Part shown: piece by piece, positions 45,205 to 53,390 of the stretch | How positions within the stretch are numbered: the first letter of the stretch is position 1 | Layout of the letters: the number at the start of each line of letters is the position of its first letter | DNA from: Shimia sp. | GTDB lineage: Bacteria > Pseudomonadota > Alphaproteobacteria > Rhodobacterales > Rhodobacteraceae | NCBI GenBank assembly: GCA_024224295.1 | Contig: JAAENN010000156.1 | Coordinates: 62,001-126,000 of the forward strand | DNA length: 64,000 nt | Direction: 5' to 3' | Made by a program: the position numbers and the translations under genes | Notes under the pieces: generated by a model | What the model was told of the DNA's origin: nothing | The model's database searches: none | What the model saw: only the letters and a program-made list of their open reading frames with translations

Positions 45205-46020
45205 TTGTCACAACCCGAGACTGCATTTACCAGCGAAACACATCCTGAAGAGCTACGGCAAATGTTTGGGAGAAACCTGCGAAGGCTCTGTGTTCCCTAT
45301 CGGTCGGTATCCGATTTGTGCCGCCAGCTGGGAATTAATCGCACGCAATTCAACCGCTACCTATCAGGCGAAAGCTTTCCCCGGCCAGATGTGCTACACC
45401 TGATCTGCAAGTTTTTTGATGTCGACGCCCGCATTTTGCTGGAGCCTCTGGAAGCGCTCGACACACGTCCCGGAGTGCTCAACCACCCCTTTCTTGCTGG
45501 CAACATCGGTAGTGGCATGCAAACCTTGACGGAAGAGGCATTCCCCTCCGGCTTCTACCGATTTTCCCGCAAAAGCTTTGTGGAGTCCGATTTAGTGGTG
45601 GTCGGGTTGGTCTTTGTTTTTCGCGACAATCAATACACCTTTTTGCGTGGCTATGAACCGCGCGCCGCAATGAGTTCCCACGGCCTGCCCGCAAACGGTC
45701 CTGTACGCGAATATCGCGGCTATGTTTCCCCACAGGAAGACGGCATCTCCATCAACGTTTCGCACCGCCACAACATGGCGGCAACTTTTGGCTTCTTGGG
45801 CCGGGTTGCCGCTTTTCAAAACAAGTTCTGGCTCGGCTATTCGGCGCGCCCCACTCGCGAAACTCTACGTGGTCGCCGCGTGGCCCGCATGGTCTACGAA
45901 CACCTGGACCTGCCGTTACAGGAGATCGTCTCATTGGCCCGCAATACCGGCTATGTCGATCCCGACGCGCTGCCAGATTTTCATAAACGCCATCTCATGC
46001 TGGACACCCCATTCACTTAG
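45205..46020 (+). CDS. XRE-family transcriptional regulator
   Basis: 271 aa with a TTG start at 45205 behind CCGGAGAG. N-terminal HTH at ~residues 20-75 (FGRNLRRLCVPYRSVSDLCRQL, GINRTQFNRYLSGESFPRPD). The remaining ~190 residues form a large ligand- or protein-binding domain without a motif I recognise. A repressor or activator of unknown target; no obvious partner gene nearby. Confidence 0.82.
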   Translation: MSQPETAFTSETHPEELRQMFGRNLRRLCVPYRSVSDLCRQLGINRTQFNRYLSGESFPRPDVLHLICKFFDVDARILLEPLEALDTRPGVLNHPFLAGNIGSGMQTLTEEAFPSGFYRFSRKSFVESDLVVVGLVFVFRDNQYTFLRGYEPRAAMSSHGLPANGPVREYRGYVSPQEDGISINVSHRHNMAATFGFLGRVAAFQNKFWLGYSARPTRETLRGRRVARMVYEHLDLPLQEIVSLARNTGYVDPDALPDFHKRHLMLDTPFT

Positions 46021-46059
46021 AAAAGTCGTTTGAAGGCGCGCTTAAAATGGCCAACAGAC

Positions 46060-46710
46060 TTAATACATCGTCTCCCGATATCGCGCCTCCAAATGTGCGT
46101 CGAGCTTTGCCATTTCCTCTGGATCTTCCGGTGCACCGGTGCTCTGGTCCAACACCATCTTGCTCAACGAGGGCATCTCACTGCGATCCTGCAAAGAGAC
46201 GGGATCCCATAGTTTTGACCGACGGAACGCTTTGGCACAGTGCAAAAACACCTCCACCACCGACACAATAATCGCAGCGCGCGGCAGGCGCTCCTGCACC
46301 TCCAACAGCGCCAGGATCTCTGGGTCCGTAGTGATCTGCGCCGTGCCATTCACCCGCAGCGTCTCATCAAACCCCGGCACCAGAAAAATCAAACCGACAT
46401 TGGGATTCCCCACAATATTGATCAGACTATCAATCCGATTATTGCCTGGACGCTCTGGGATCAACAATGAGTGCGCATCCAGAACCTTTACAAAACCTTC
46501 AGGGTCCCCGCGCGGCGTGACATCTGCTAACCCATCAGCAGCTTGTGTGCCCATGCACAGAAAGGGCGACCGCGCAATGAACGCGCGCGCATGTTTGTCC
46601 AGATGATCAATACACTTCTTTTGTGACAAAGAGTCTGGCTTGGGCGTTTTAAACACCGTCCGCAGGCCTGCCTCATCCGAAATCACAAACTCGGGCTTTA
46701 CTGAAGTCAT
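46060..46710 (-). CDS. Pyridoxamine-5'-phosphate-oxidase-fold flavoprotein (PPOX)
   Basis: 216 aa from the ATG at 46710 (AAGGTAAATGAA upstream). FMN-binding split-barrel: RSPFLCMGTQAADGLADVTPRGDPEGFVKVLD, PERPGNNRIDSLINIVGNPNVGLIFLVPG, RVNGTAQI. These motifs fit the MSMEG_1061-like PPOX group. Likely an FMN- or F420-type reductase; substrate unknown. Six nt after the DUF2189 gene ends upstream on the same strand, so co-transcribed. Confidence 0.83.
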   Translation of the reverse strand: MTSVKPEFVISDEAGLRTVFKTPKPDSLSQKKCIDHLDKHARAFIARSPFLCMGTQAADGLADVTPRGDPEGFVKVLDAHSLLIPERPGNNRIDSLINIVGNPNVGLIFLVPGFDETLRVNGTAQITTDPEILALLEVQERLPRAAIIVSVVEVFLHCAKAFRRSKLWDPVSLQDRSEMPSLSKMVLDQSTGAPEDPEEMAKLDAHLEARYRETMY

Positions 46711-46715
46711 TTCAT

Positions 46716-47597
46716 TTACCTTTGATTCACGCCTTCTGCACCGGCAGATTTGATCAATGCATACAAATGCCAACTGCCATGACCCAACACCGGCAGGCAA
46801 ATCAACAATCCGAGAAATCCGGGGATCAAGGCCATAAACGTGGTCCCCGCCACAATCGCTGCCCACATCAACATCACAATAAAATGGTTCTGCACATAAG
46901 CAAAACTGGTGATCATCGCCGTCACAAAATCAATCTCGCGATCCAACAACAACGGCAGCGACAATACTGTGATCATGTACAGCAACAGCGCAAACAGGAA
47001 CCCGATAGTGGAACCCACCAACAGCATCGTGATGCCATTAGCGGTGGTGTAAATCTCAAAAGAACTCGACACGTTGGTCATTGGCGCCAGTCCCAAAAAC
47101 AGCGCAAAAATCATATGAGCAAGGAAGAACCAGAACAGAAATACAATGATGATGATCGCGCAGATCGACGGCAACTGCCGCTTGCTCTGCCGCCAGACCA
47201 CACCGGCAATCAATGGCCAGTTGACCTCCCAACCCCGTTCCAGTCGCAGCGACACCTCATACAAACCGACCGCCGCAAATGGCCCAAGCAGTGGAAAGCC
47301 AATAGCCGCAAAAGTCAGCCAATAGCTCTGCCCACTGGCCACTGTTAGCCAGGTCATCAGCCAGCCACCAATTACATAAAACAGGCCAAACCCAATCCCG
47401 TACATCGGCTTGCGCACAAAATCCCGCAGACCCAGCTTGAGCGCCTGCCGCAACATATCCGGCTTCACGTCGCCCAAGGTCGGGGCGCCATGGGCACGCT
47501 CGCCATTCTCGCTGCGCGCCGCGGACAGTTGTGTTTCGCTCATGGGTTTTTCCGAACCACGGAGTTCCTCCGCGCCCTCATGTGTCTCCTCAGACAT
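46716..47597 (-). CDS. DUF2189-family membrane protein
   Basis: 293 aa. A polar ~55-residue N-terminus precedes six hydrophobic segments, including FVRKPMYGIGFGLFYVIGGWLMTWL, FPLLGPFAAVGLYEVSLRLERG and SLPLLLDREIDFVTAMITS, which match DUF2189. Function unknown. Upstream of the PPOX flavoprotein gene. Confidence 0.83.
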   Translation of the reverse strand: MSEETHEGAEELRGSEKPMSETQLSAARSENGERAHGAPTLGDVKPDMLRQALKLGLRDFVRKPMYGIGFGLFYVIGGWLMTWLTVASGQSYWLTFAAIGFPLLGPFAAVGLYEVSLRLERGWEVNWPLIAGVVWRQSKRQLPSICAIIIIVFLFWFFLAHMIFALFLGLAPMTNVSSSFEIYTTANGITMLLVGSTIGFLFALLLYMITVLSLPLLLDREIDFVTAMITSFAYVQNHFIVMLMWAAIVAGTTFMALIPGFLGLLICLPVLGHGSWHLYALIKSAGAEGVNQR

Positions 47598-47654
47598 TCC
47601 GCCTCCCTGTACCTGCTCGCCCCCGGACGATCAAATCCAGTTTGCGGCCTTAAA

Positions 47655-49082
47655 TCAAGCGCTTGGAATGTGTGGAGGACGTTTCCGCGGCCATTGAGTC
47701 GCCATATGATACGCCTCTGCAATTTCCAACAGCCGGACATCCGCGCCTTTAGCACCAACAAACTGCATGCCCATGGGCAAACCACCCGCGTTAAAACCCA
47801 CTGGCACGCTGATCGCGGGCAGGCCCAGTAGGCTTGCGGGCACCATCACCTGCATCCACCGGTGATAGGTGTCCATTGCCACGCCAGCAATATCCTTTGG
47901 CCAGTCCCACTCCACTGGGAACGGAAACACCTGCGCCACGGGCAAGGCCAGAACCTCATAGTGGTCAAAGAGCTGCGCGGCTGATGCAAACCAATCTGAT
48001 CGCACTTGGGTTGCGCGATGCATGTCCTGCGCCGCCATCTCCATCCCGCGCTTAATCTCCCATTGCGCCGCAGGTTTCAGTCGGGCGCGCTTGGTCTCAT
48101 CCTCATAGAGATCCGCCAACTCCCCCGCCAAGGCGAAGGCCCGCAAGTCGCTCCAACTCTGAAACATCGGCTCCGCATCAAACGGCGGCGCTACATCTGC
48201 CACGTCAGCGCCGAGATCGCGCAACACATCCAGCCCGGACTGGCACAGCGGCAAAACTCCCTCTTCCATCGGCATCGCGCCGCCCCAGTCCCCAAGCCAG
48301 CCAACCTTCGCACCGGCCGCCGAACAGTCTTCAGGTAACACCCAGTCTTGCGCGGGCATATTAAACGGCACTCCCGGTTCCGTTGCGGCCATCACAGACA
48401 ACAGGAGGGCACAATCCTTTGGACTGCGCCCCATCGGGCCAATGGTCGACAACTGATGCCAGAAGCTCTCCGCCCCAACCGCTTTGGGCACCACGCCCCA
48501 GCTGGGCCGGAAGCCATAGACATTGTTCCATCCTGCCGGATTGCGCAGGCTGCCCATCATGTCGCTGCCATCTGCCAGCGCCACCATGCTCATCGCCAAA
48601 GCAGCCCCTGCCCCGCCCGAACTGCCCCCCGCAGTGCGGCTGGTATCATAAGGATTCAACGTCACCCCATGCACAGGATTGTAGCTGTGCGAGCCTAGGC
48701 CAAATTCCGGAACATTGGTCTTCCCAATGAAAATCGCGCCTGCTGCGCGCATCCGAGCCACAAACGCACTGTCACTGTCGGCCACACGATCCGCAAACAA
48801 CGGACTGCCCTCTGTAGTCCGCATGCCTTTCACATCTGAAAGCGCCTTCACCGCAATCGGCATGCCATGCAACGCACCGCGCTCAGCCACCGGCACAGCA
48901 TCCGCGTCCCGCGCCTCCGCCAACAACGCGTCAGCGTCTCGCACATCCACAATCGCGTTTATCGCAGGATTGCGCGCTTCAATCCGAGCCAAAGTCGCCG
49001 CCATGACGGTTTCCGCGCTCAGCGCCCCATCTCGCAACGCCGCCGCTAGTCTGCCCGCATCCCAATCCAGAAACTCTACCAT
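47655..49082 (-). CDS. Amidase-signature-family hydrolase
   Basis: 475 aa from the ATG at 49082 (GGAGGAG upstream); six more in-frame residues exist. The Ser-cisSer-Lys triad is present: Lys in MPIAVKALSDVKG, cis-Ser in RTAGGSSGGAGAALA, nucleophile Ser in ADGSDMMGSLRNPAGW. The usual GSDTGGS is GSDMMGS here, which may affect substrate choice. Hydrolyses an amide or nitrile-derived amide. Not GatA: no gatB/gatC nearby, and the C-terminus differs. Confidence 0.87.
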   Translation of the reverse strand: MVEFLDWDAGRLAAALRDGALSAETVMAATLARIEARNPAINAIVDVRDADALLAEARDADAVPVAERGALHGMPIAVKALSDVKGMRTTEGSPLFADRVADSDSAFVARMRAAGAIFIGKTNVPEFGLGSHSYNPVHGVTLNPYDTSRTAGGSSGGAGAALAMSMVALADGSDMMGSLRNPAGWNNVYGFRPSWGVVPKAVGAESFWHQLSTIGPMGRSPKDCALLLSVMAATEPGVPFNMPAQDWVLPEDCSAAGAKVGWLGDWGGAMPMEEGVLPLCQSGLDVLRDLGADVADVAPPFDAEPMFQSWSDLRAFALAGELADLYEDETKRARLKPAAQWEIKRGMEMAAQDMHRATQVRSDWFASAAQLFDHYEVLALPVAQVFPFPVEWDWPKDIAGVAMDTYHRWMQVMVPASLLGLPAISVPVGFNAGGLPMGMQFVGAKGADVRLLEIAEAYHMATQWPRKRPPHIPSA

Positions 49083-49259
49083 GCCCTGCTCCTCCTCCAC
49101 CTCAGAGGATCATGAACAGGTTAAACAAACAAGCGCATCCAAAAACAAAAAGCGCCTCATCCCCGGATGAAGCGCTCCTGCTTTCTCTTTCGCCAAATAC
49201 CTTGGGGGTTTCGCCACCCGCGGGGACGGGTGCACAGCCCCCTCGATCATTCGCCGACC

Positions 49260-50387
49260 TTAGTCCTCGGATTGCGCGTCCGCGCGGCTCATGCCCGACA
49301 CATCCATCGCCAATGTCGCCGCCATCAATCCATCCAAATCGCCATCAAGGACGCCTTTGGTGTCGCTGGTCTCATAGCTGGTGCGCAGGTCTTTCACCAT
49401 CTGATAGGGCTGCAACACGTAGGAACGGATCTGGTTGCCCCAACCTGCATCACCCGCATTTTCATGCACCTCGTTCACGAGGGCTGAACGCTTGTCCAAC
49501 TCGATCTGATACAGACGTGACTTCAGCGCTTTCATGGCGATGTCGCGGTTCTGGTGCTGCGACTTCTCGGAACTGGTCACCACAATCCCGGTGGGGTGGT
49601 GGGTGATCCGCACCGCAGAGTCGGTGGTGTTCACGTGCTGACCGCCTGCCCCGGACGAGCGATAGGTATCAATCCGAATATCGGCCGGGTTCACTTCAAT
49701 CTCGATGTTGTCATCCACCACCGGATAGACCTTCACCGATGTGAAAGATGTGTGGCGCTTCGCGGCGCTGTCAAACGGCGAAATCCGCACCAGACGGTGC
49801 ACGCCGCTCTCCGACTTCAGCCAACCATAGGCATTATGCCCAGAAATTTTATAAGCCGCCGACTTGATACCCGCTTCTTCACCCGCACTTTCGGCCTGAA
49901 GCTCGACTTTGTAGCCCTTTTTCTCAGCCCAGCGCACATACATCCGCGCCAGCATGCTGGCCCAGTCACAACTCTCCGTGCCACCAGCGCCCGAGTTGAT
50001 TTCAAGGAAAGTGTCGTTGCCATCGGCCTCACCATCCAGCAGCGCCTCAAGTTCTTTCTCCGCTGATTTGGCTGCCAACGCCTTGAGCGCCTCCTCGGCC
50101 TCAGCGACGACTTCATCATCCTCTTCCATCTCACCAAGTTCAATCAGCTCGATGTTGTCTGTCAGATCAGTTTCAATGGATTTCACAACATCCATAGCGT
50201 CCACCAAAGTCTGACGCTCCCGCATGAGTTTTTGTGCCGCTGCCGCATCATCCCACAGGTTGGGGTCTTCAACACGCGCGTTGAACTCTTCCAATCTGTA
50301 CGGCGCAGTTTCCCAATCCAAACGCTGGCGCAACAGGGTCAGGGATTTTTCGATCTCTGTTACAGTGTTCTGAGCTTCAGCGCGCAT
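49260..50387 (-). CDS. prfB: Peptide chain release factor 2
   Basis: 375 aa in one uninterrupted frame, so there is no programmed +1 frameshift as in E. coli prfB. Stop-codon recognition loop with Ser-Pro-Phe (VRISPFDSA) and catalytic GGQ in [19 protein letters not shown]. Releases nascent chains at UGA and UAA. In many roseobacters prfB lies close to mrcA and amiC; here other genes separate them (my recollection, not checked). Confidence 0.96.
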   Translation of the reverse strand: MRAEAQNTVTEIEKSLTLLRQRLDWETAPYRLEEFNARVEDPNLWDDAAAAQKLMRERQTLVDAMDVVKSIETDLTDNIELIELGEMEEDDEVVAEAEEALKALAAKSAEKELEALLDGEADGNDTFLEINSGAGGTESCDWASMLARMYVRWAEKKGYKVELQAESAGEEAGIKSAAYKISGHNAYGWLKSESGVHRLVRISPFDSAAKRHTSFTSVKVYPVVDDNIEIEVNPADIRIDTYRSSGAGGQHVNTTDSAVRITHHPTGIVVTSSEKSQHQNRDIAMKALKSRLYQIELDKRSALVNEVHENAGDAGWGNQIRSYVLQPYQMVKDLRTSYETSDTKGVLDGDLDGLMAATLAMDVSGMSRADAQSED

Positions 50388-50505
50388 GGGAAAAGACCTT
50401 CTTATGGGTTCAGATCAGCGTGATAGCGCAGAGCCAAAGGGGGAGCAAGGTGGGAGGAGTTTTTCCACGTGTGGCTGACCCCTTCACAAAAATCCGCAGT
50501 CCCCG

Positions 50506-51294
50506 TCAGAACATCTGCTCACCAGAACGCCCTAGCGTGGCCTTCTCTAGCGCCCGGAATGTCTGACCATCCCAAGCACCACTCGCACTAAGACCCAATT
50601 CTGTTTGCGCTTTCTGAAGTATGGACAGACCTGTCTCCGACATCACCACCAGACTGCGCGTTTCATCCACGGTCATAGCCATCTCGGAAAGATCATTATC
50701 AGGTATTGTTGCCGCAAAATCAGAATAATTGAGGGCTTCAAATCCGGCTGACTGTGCAAACACACCGTAGTTGTAGGCCTCCTGCGTGTTGCCCGCCACA
50801 TACAACGACCACTGCAATTCGTTTGCTGCCTTCGCTGCGGCCGAGATATTATCTTCGTCCACCGCCGCCCTCAACGCATCAAAATAGACTTGCGCCGTCG
50901 CATTCGTCGGCGAGGTTCCGTTCTCAATATCAAGCAAAACATCGGCCACAACCGCCGACTGCACTGTTGGTGTCATAGCCAGCTTCACCGGAACCGGATC
51001 ACAGGTTGACGACTTCTTTGTGTGATCTCCCCAGTAGGAACGCGCTTCAATCTTTACGCGGTAGTCGCAAGCCTTAAGCTCGCGCACCGCCCGCCCGTCT
51101 CGCCCGGTCACAAATTCGACAACCTCGTTGTCGGGATAAGTGACGGCAATTCGCGCCTGAATACCAAGCTCCGGCTGACCTTGGGTGAAAGCCTGAAATT
51201 CGACCTTTATTCCCTCAGCTCTTGTCACTTGCGGGGTCAATGACATCAACAAAGTGATGGCGCACAGAAACGTGAAGCTCTTCAGACTGATCAT
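50506..51294 (-). CDS. Exported protein of unknown function (262 aa)
   Basis: Signal peptide MISLKSFTFLCAITLLMSLTP... ending near VTRAEG; AAGGA lies 8 nt before the ATG. The N-terminal half has a beta-sandwich-like pattern with a GRDGRAVRELKACDYRVKIEA segment (as in carboxypeptidase-regulatory-like domains). The middle is helical. The last ~40 residues (LSILQKAQTELGLSASGAWDGQTFRALEKA) look like a peptidoglycan-binding type-1 repeat, suggesting periplasmic or cell-wall location. Its start overlaps the preceding gene by 80 nt. Confidence 0.68.
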   Translation of the reverse strand: MISLKSFTFLCAITLLMSLTPQVTRAEGIKVEFQAFTQGQPELGIQARIAVTYPDNEVVEFVTGRDGRAVRELKACDYRVKIEARSYWGDHTKKSSTCDPVPVKLAMTPTVQSAVVADVLLDIENGTSPTNATAQVYFDALRAAVDEDNISAAAKAANELQWSLYVAGNTQEAYNYGVFAQSAGFEALNYSDFAATIPDNDLSEMAMTVDETRSLVVMSETGLSILQKAQTELGLSASGAWDGQTFRALEKATLGRSGEQMF

Positions 51295-51904
51295 CGTCCG
51301 GTTCCTTATTTCTTTTTAATCCAATTAATTCAAGAATTTGCGCACCAATGAAAATGGCAACACAGACAACCGAAGCAACAAATATCCAAATCAGAACCCG
51401 ATCAAAATTTTTGACTACAAAGCTTTCCACTCCGCCACGGAAAAAACGCGGCATCTTATTTTCAGCTGTGCTCTGATCAGGAAAATACTGAAATCTGAAC
51501 TGTGACTTCCTGTTCTCTGTCGGAAACACAATTTTCATAGTTGCCCCGGGTGGCACCCAGGCTTTCACTATCGCAGTACTGCCATCTGGCTTAAGATTTA
51601 TCTCAACTTCATTGGTCAAGTTGATCGGTCCGACAACCTCATATTGAGGCGGCTTATCCTGTTTCAAACATGGCGGCTCACCTTCTGCGACAGTACAGAC
51701 AACGCGAAAAGTGTCATGAAACTGCTCCACCCGCGAAATGTTCTCAACACGCAGAGACACCTGACCCGGACTCGCGTTTGAAAATGAGTAGAGCAACGCG
51801 AGCCTGTCGCCCAAAGACGATTGTAAAGTTGAAACATACCATCCCAATGCACCGGCCAATAACACCACCGCAAAAGGCGCGCTTTCTGAACGAAAAATGT
51901 TCAT
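51215..51904 (-). CDS. Bitopic membrane protein of unknown function (229 aa)
   Basis: N-terminal hydrophobic helix (~residues 9-27), a ~130-residue extracytoplasmic beta-rich part with two Cys (FRVVCTVAEGEPPC), then a second helix (~170-192, VLIWIFVASVVCVAIFIG) and a charged C-terminal tail. No family recognised. It overlaps the start of the next gene by 80 nt in a different frame; both have good independent features, so neither is dismissed. The pair probably acts together. Confidence 0.62.
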   Translation of the reverse strand: MNIFRSESAPFAVVLLAGALGWYVSTLQSSLGDRLALLYSFSNASPGQVSLRVENISRVEQFHDTFRVVCTVAEGEPPCLKQDKPPQYEVVGPINLTNEVEINLKPDGSTAIVKAWVPPGATMKIVFPTENRKSQFRFQYFPDQSTAENKMPRFFRGGVESFVVKNFDRVLIWIFVASVVCVAIFIGAQILELIGLKRNKEPDDDQSEELHVSVRHHFVDVIDPASDKS

Positions 51905-52319
51905 GACAATCCCAAATCAAAAACCACACAGAAATACTTTGAGTGAAGGCTAACCCCAATTGGCGCTGCCGATCAAGCATGGCACGGGGTGGACCACATC
52001 TCATAGATCGCTTAGCTCCGATCCGCGGCTTGTACCCCAAACCAAAAAACGGCTACCAGGGATGACCTCCGCTCAGACGTATTGGCAGGTATCATTGCCT
52101 GCTGGACGTAGAACAATCCACGTGACGAGACCGTAGCAAAGCCCCCCCTGGCTCGAAGACATCGCACCCGCCAAGAAGCTGAGCGCACATCTTCGACCCG
52201 CGGCAGGATGCGGGCCATTACCGTAATGCAGATTTTCCGCTACATCGAGCAGCTGGCAGCAGTACCAAAAAGGGCGCCGCAACCGCGACGCCCTTCATAT
52301 TCCTTGGCTTCCAAATCGC
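51905..52319. other. 415-bp region without a supported gene
   Basis: No complete gene. Around 52040-52115 the plus strand can be read as DDLRSDVLAGIIAC, faintly like the start of SulP anion transporters, soon ended by a stop; too weak to annotate. The right end holds the terminator of the decayed chemoreceptor. Confidence 0.4.
52268..52293 (-). terminator. Terminator downstream of the decayed chemoreceptor
   Basis: AAGGGCG-C-CGC and GCG-A-CGCCCTT form an interrupted stem around AACC; the minus strand continues with TTTTTGG. Confidence 0.65.
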
Positions 52320-53342
52320 CTACGCCGCCCGCCGGCGCGCCGCTCCCTCTGGCACCACCTTGAACACCGAAACCTGTCCGGCCAACTCGCTGGCGTCGCT
52401 GTGCAACACGCTGCTCGCGGCCGCGGTCTCTTCCACCATGGCGGCGTTTTGCTGTGTCACACGATCCAATTTCGCCACACCACGGTTGATCCCGTTTAGG
52501 GTTTCCGCCTGACGTTCTGCACCGTCTGAAATGCCACTAATGTGTTCAGAGGCTGTGCCCACGCCACTGATGATCTTGGTCAACTCGTCGCCCGTCCGGC
52601 CCACAAGCTTCACACCTTCATCCATATGAACCGTGCTCTCGTTGATCAATTCTTTGATCTCGGTCTCTAACTAAGACGAACGTTGCGCCAGGGCCCGCAC
52701 CTCAGCGGCCACAACTGCAAAGCCACGCCCTGCGTCCCCGACCCGCGCGGCTTCCAGACCGGCGTTCAGCGCCAGCAGGTTGGTCTGAAACGAGATGTCA
52801 TCAATCACCGAAATGATCTGCGAAGTCTTGTCCGACGACGCCTGAATCAGCGACATCGCGTCCACCGCCTGTTTCACCACATCGCCGCTAGACTGCACCG
52901 TCTGCGTGGTGCCCACCACAATCGTTTCCACATCTTTGGCGCCTTCCGCCGCCGCGCTCACACTCGCGGTCAACTCTTCCATCACATGGGCGGTCTGCTC
53001 CAGCGTGGACGCCTGGCTTTCCGTGCGGGAGGCCAACGCGTTGGAAGAGTCCCCGATGTCCTTCGAGCTTGCCAGAATTCGATGCGAGTTCTCCACCACC
53101 GCCTGCATGATCGACACCAGTGCCACGAGCGTGTCATAGCGCCCTTCGGCGATGTCATGCGCCACTTCGCGTAGATCCTGCAACGGTTGCGACACAACGG
53201 CGTGGATCACCCAGGCGCACAGCGTACACATTACTAGAAACACCACACCCGCCGTGGCAATCGACAGCATTTTCGCCACCTTGTTAACCGCACATAGCGT
53301 TAGCGCGAACAGAGACGTCTTGCACAAAAAAGCGGAAACCAT
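52320..53342 (-). pseudogene. Methyl-accepting chemotaxis protein, interrupted by a TAG and truncated
   Basis: One frame holds a chemoreceptor broken by an amber codon (52671-52673): upstream [13 protein letters not shown], downstream KELINESTVHMDEGVKLV. These two pieces join naturally in the MCP signalling domain, where Gln or another residue is usual. The conserved hairpin tip is present ([36 protein letters not shown]). The gene also lacks a sensor domain: only one membrane helix and part of a HAMP region precede the signalling helices. Both pieces could be made, but a functional receptor is unlikely without readthrough. Confidence 0.78.
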
Positions 53343-53390
53343 TTCTGGCCCCCGCTAGAATTTCAACTACAGGTGAGTAACTTAGACAGC

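Noticed and set aside
44987-45403. 138-codon plus-strand frame before the XRE regulator
   Set aside because: It overlaps the HTH-coding part of the regulator in another frame, has no ribosome site and no recognisable domain.
52012-52282. Two short minus-strand frames and a SulP-like phrase (DDLRSDVLAGIIAC) in the gap before the chemoreceptor
   Set aside because: Only one short stretch resembles a transporter N-terminus and it ends at a stop at once. Too little to call a pseudogene.
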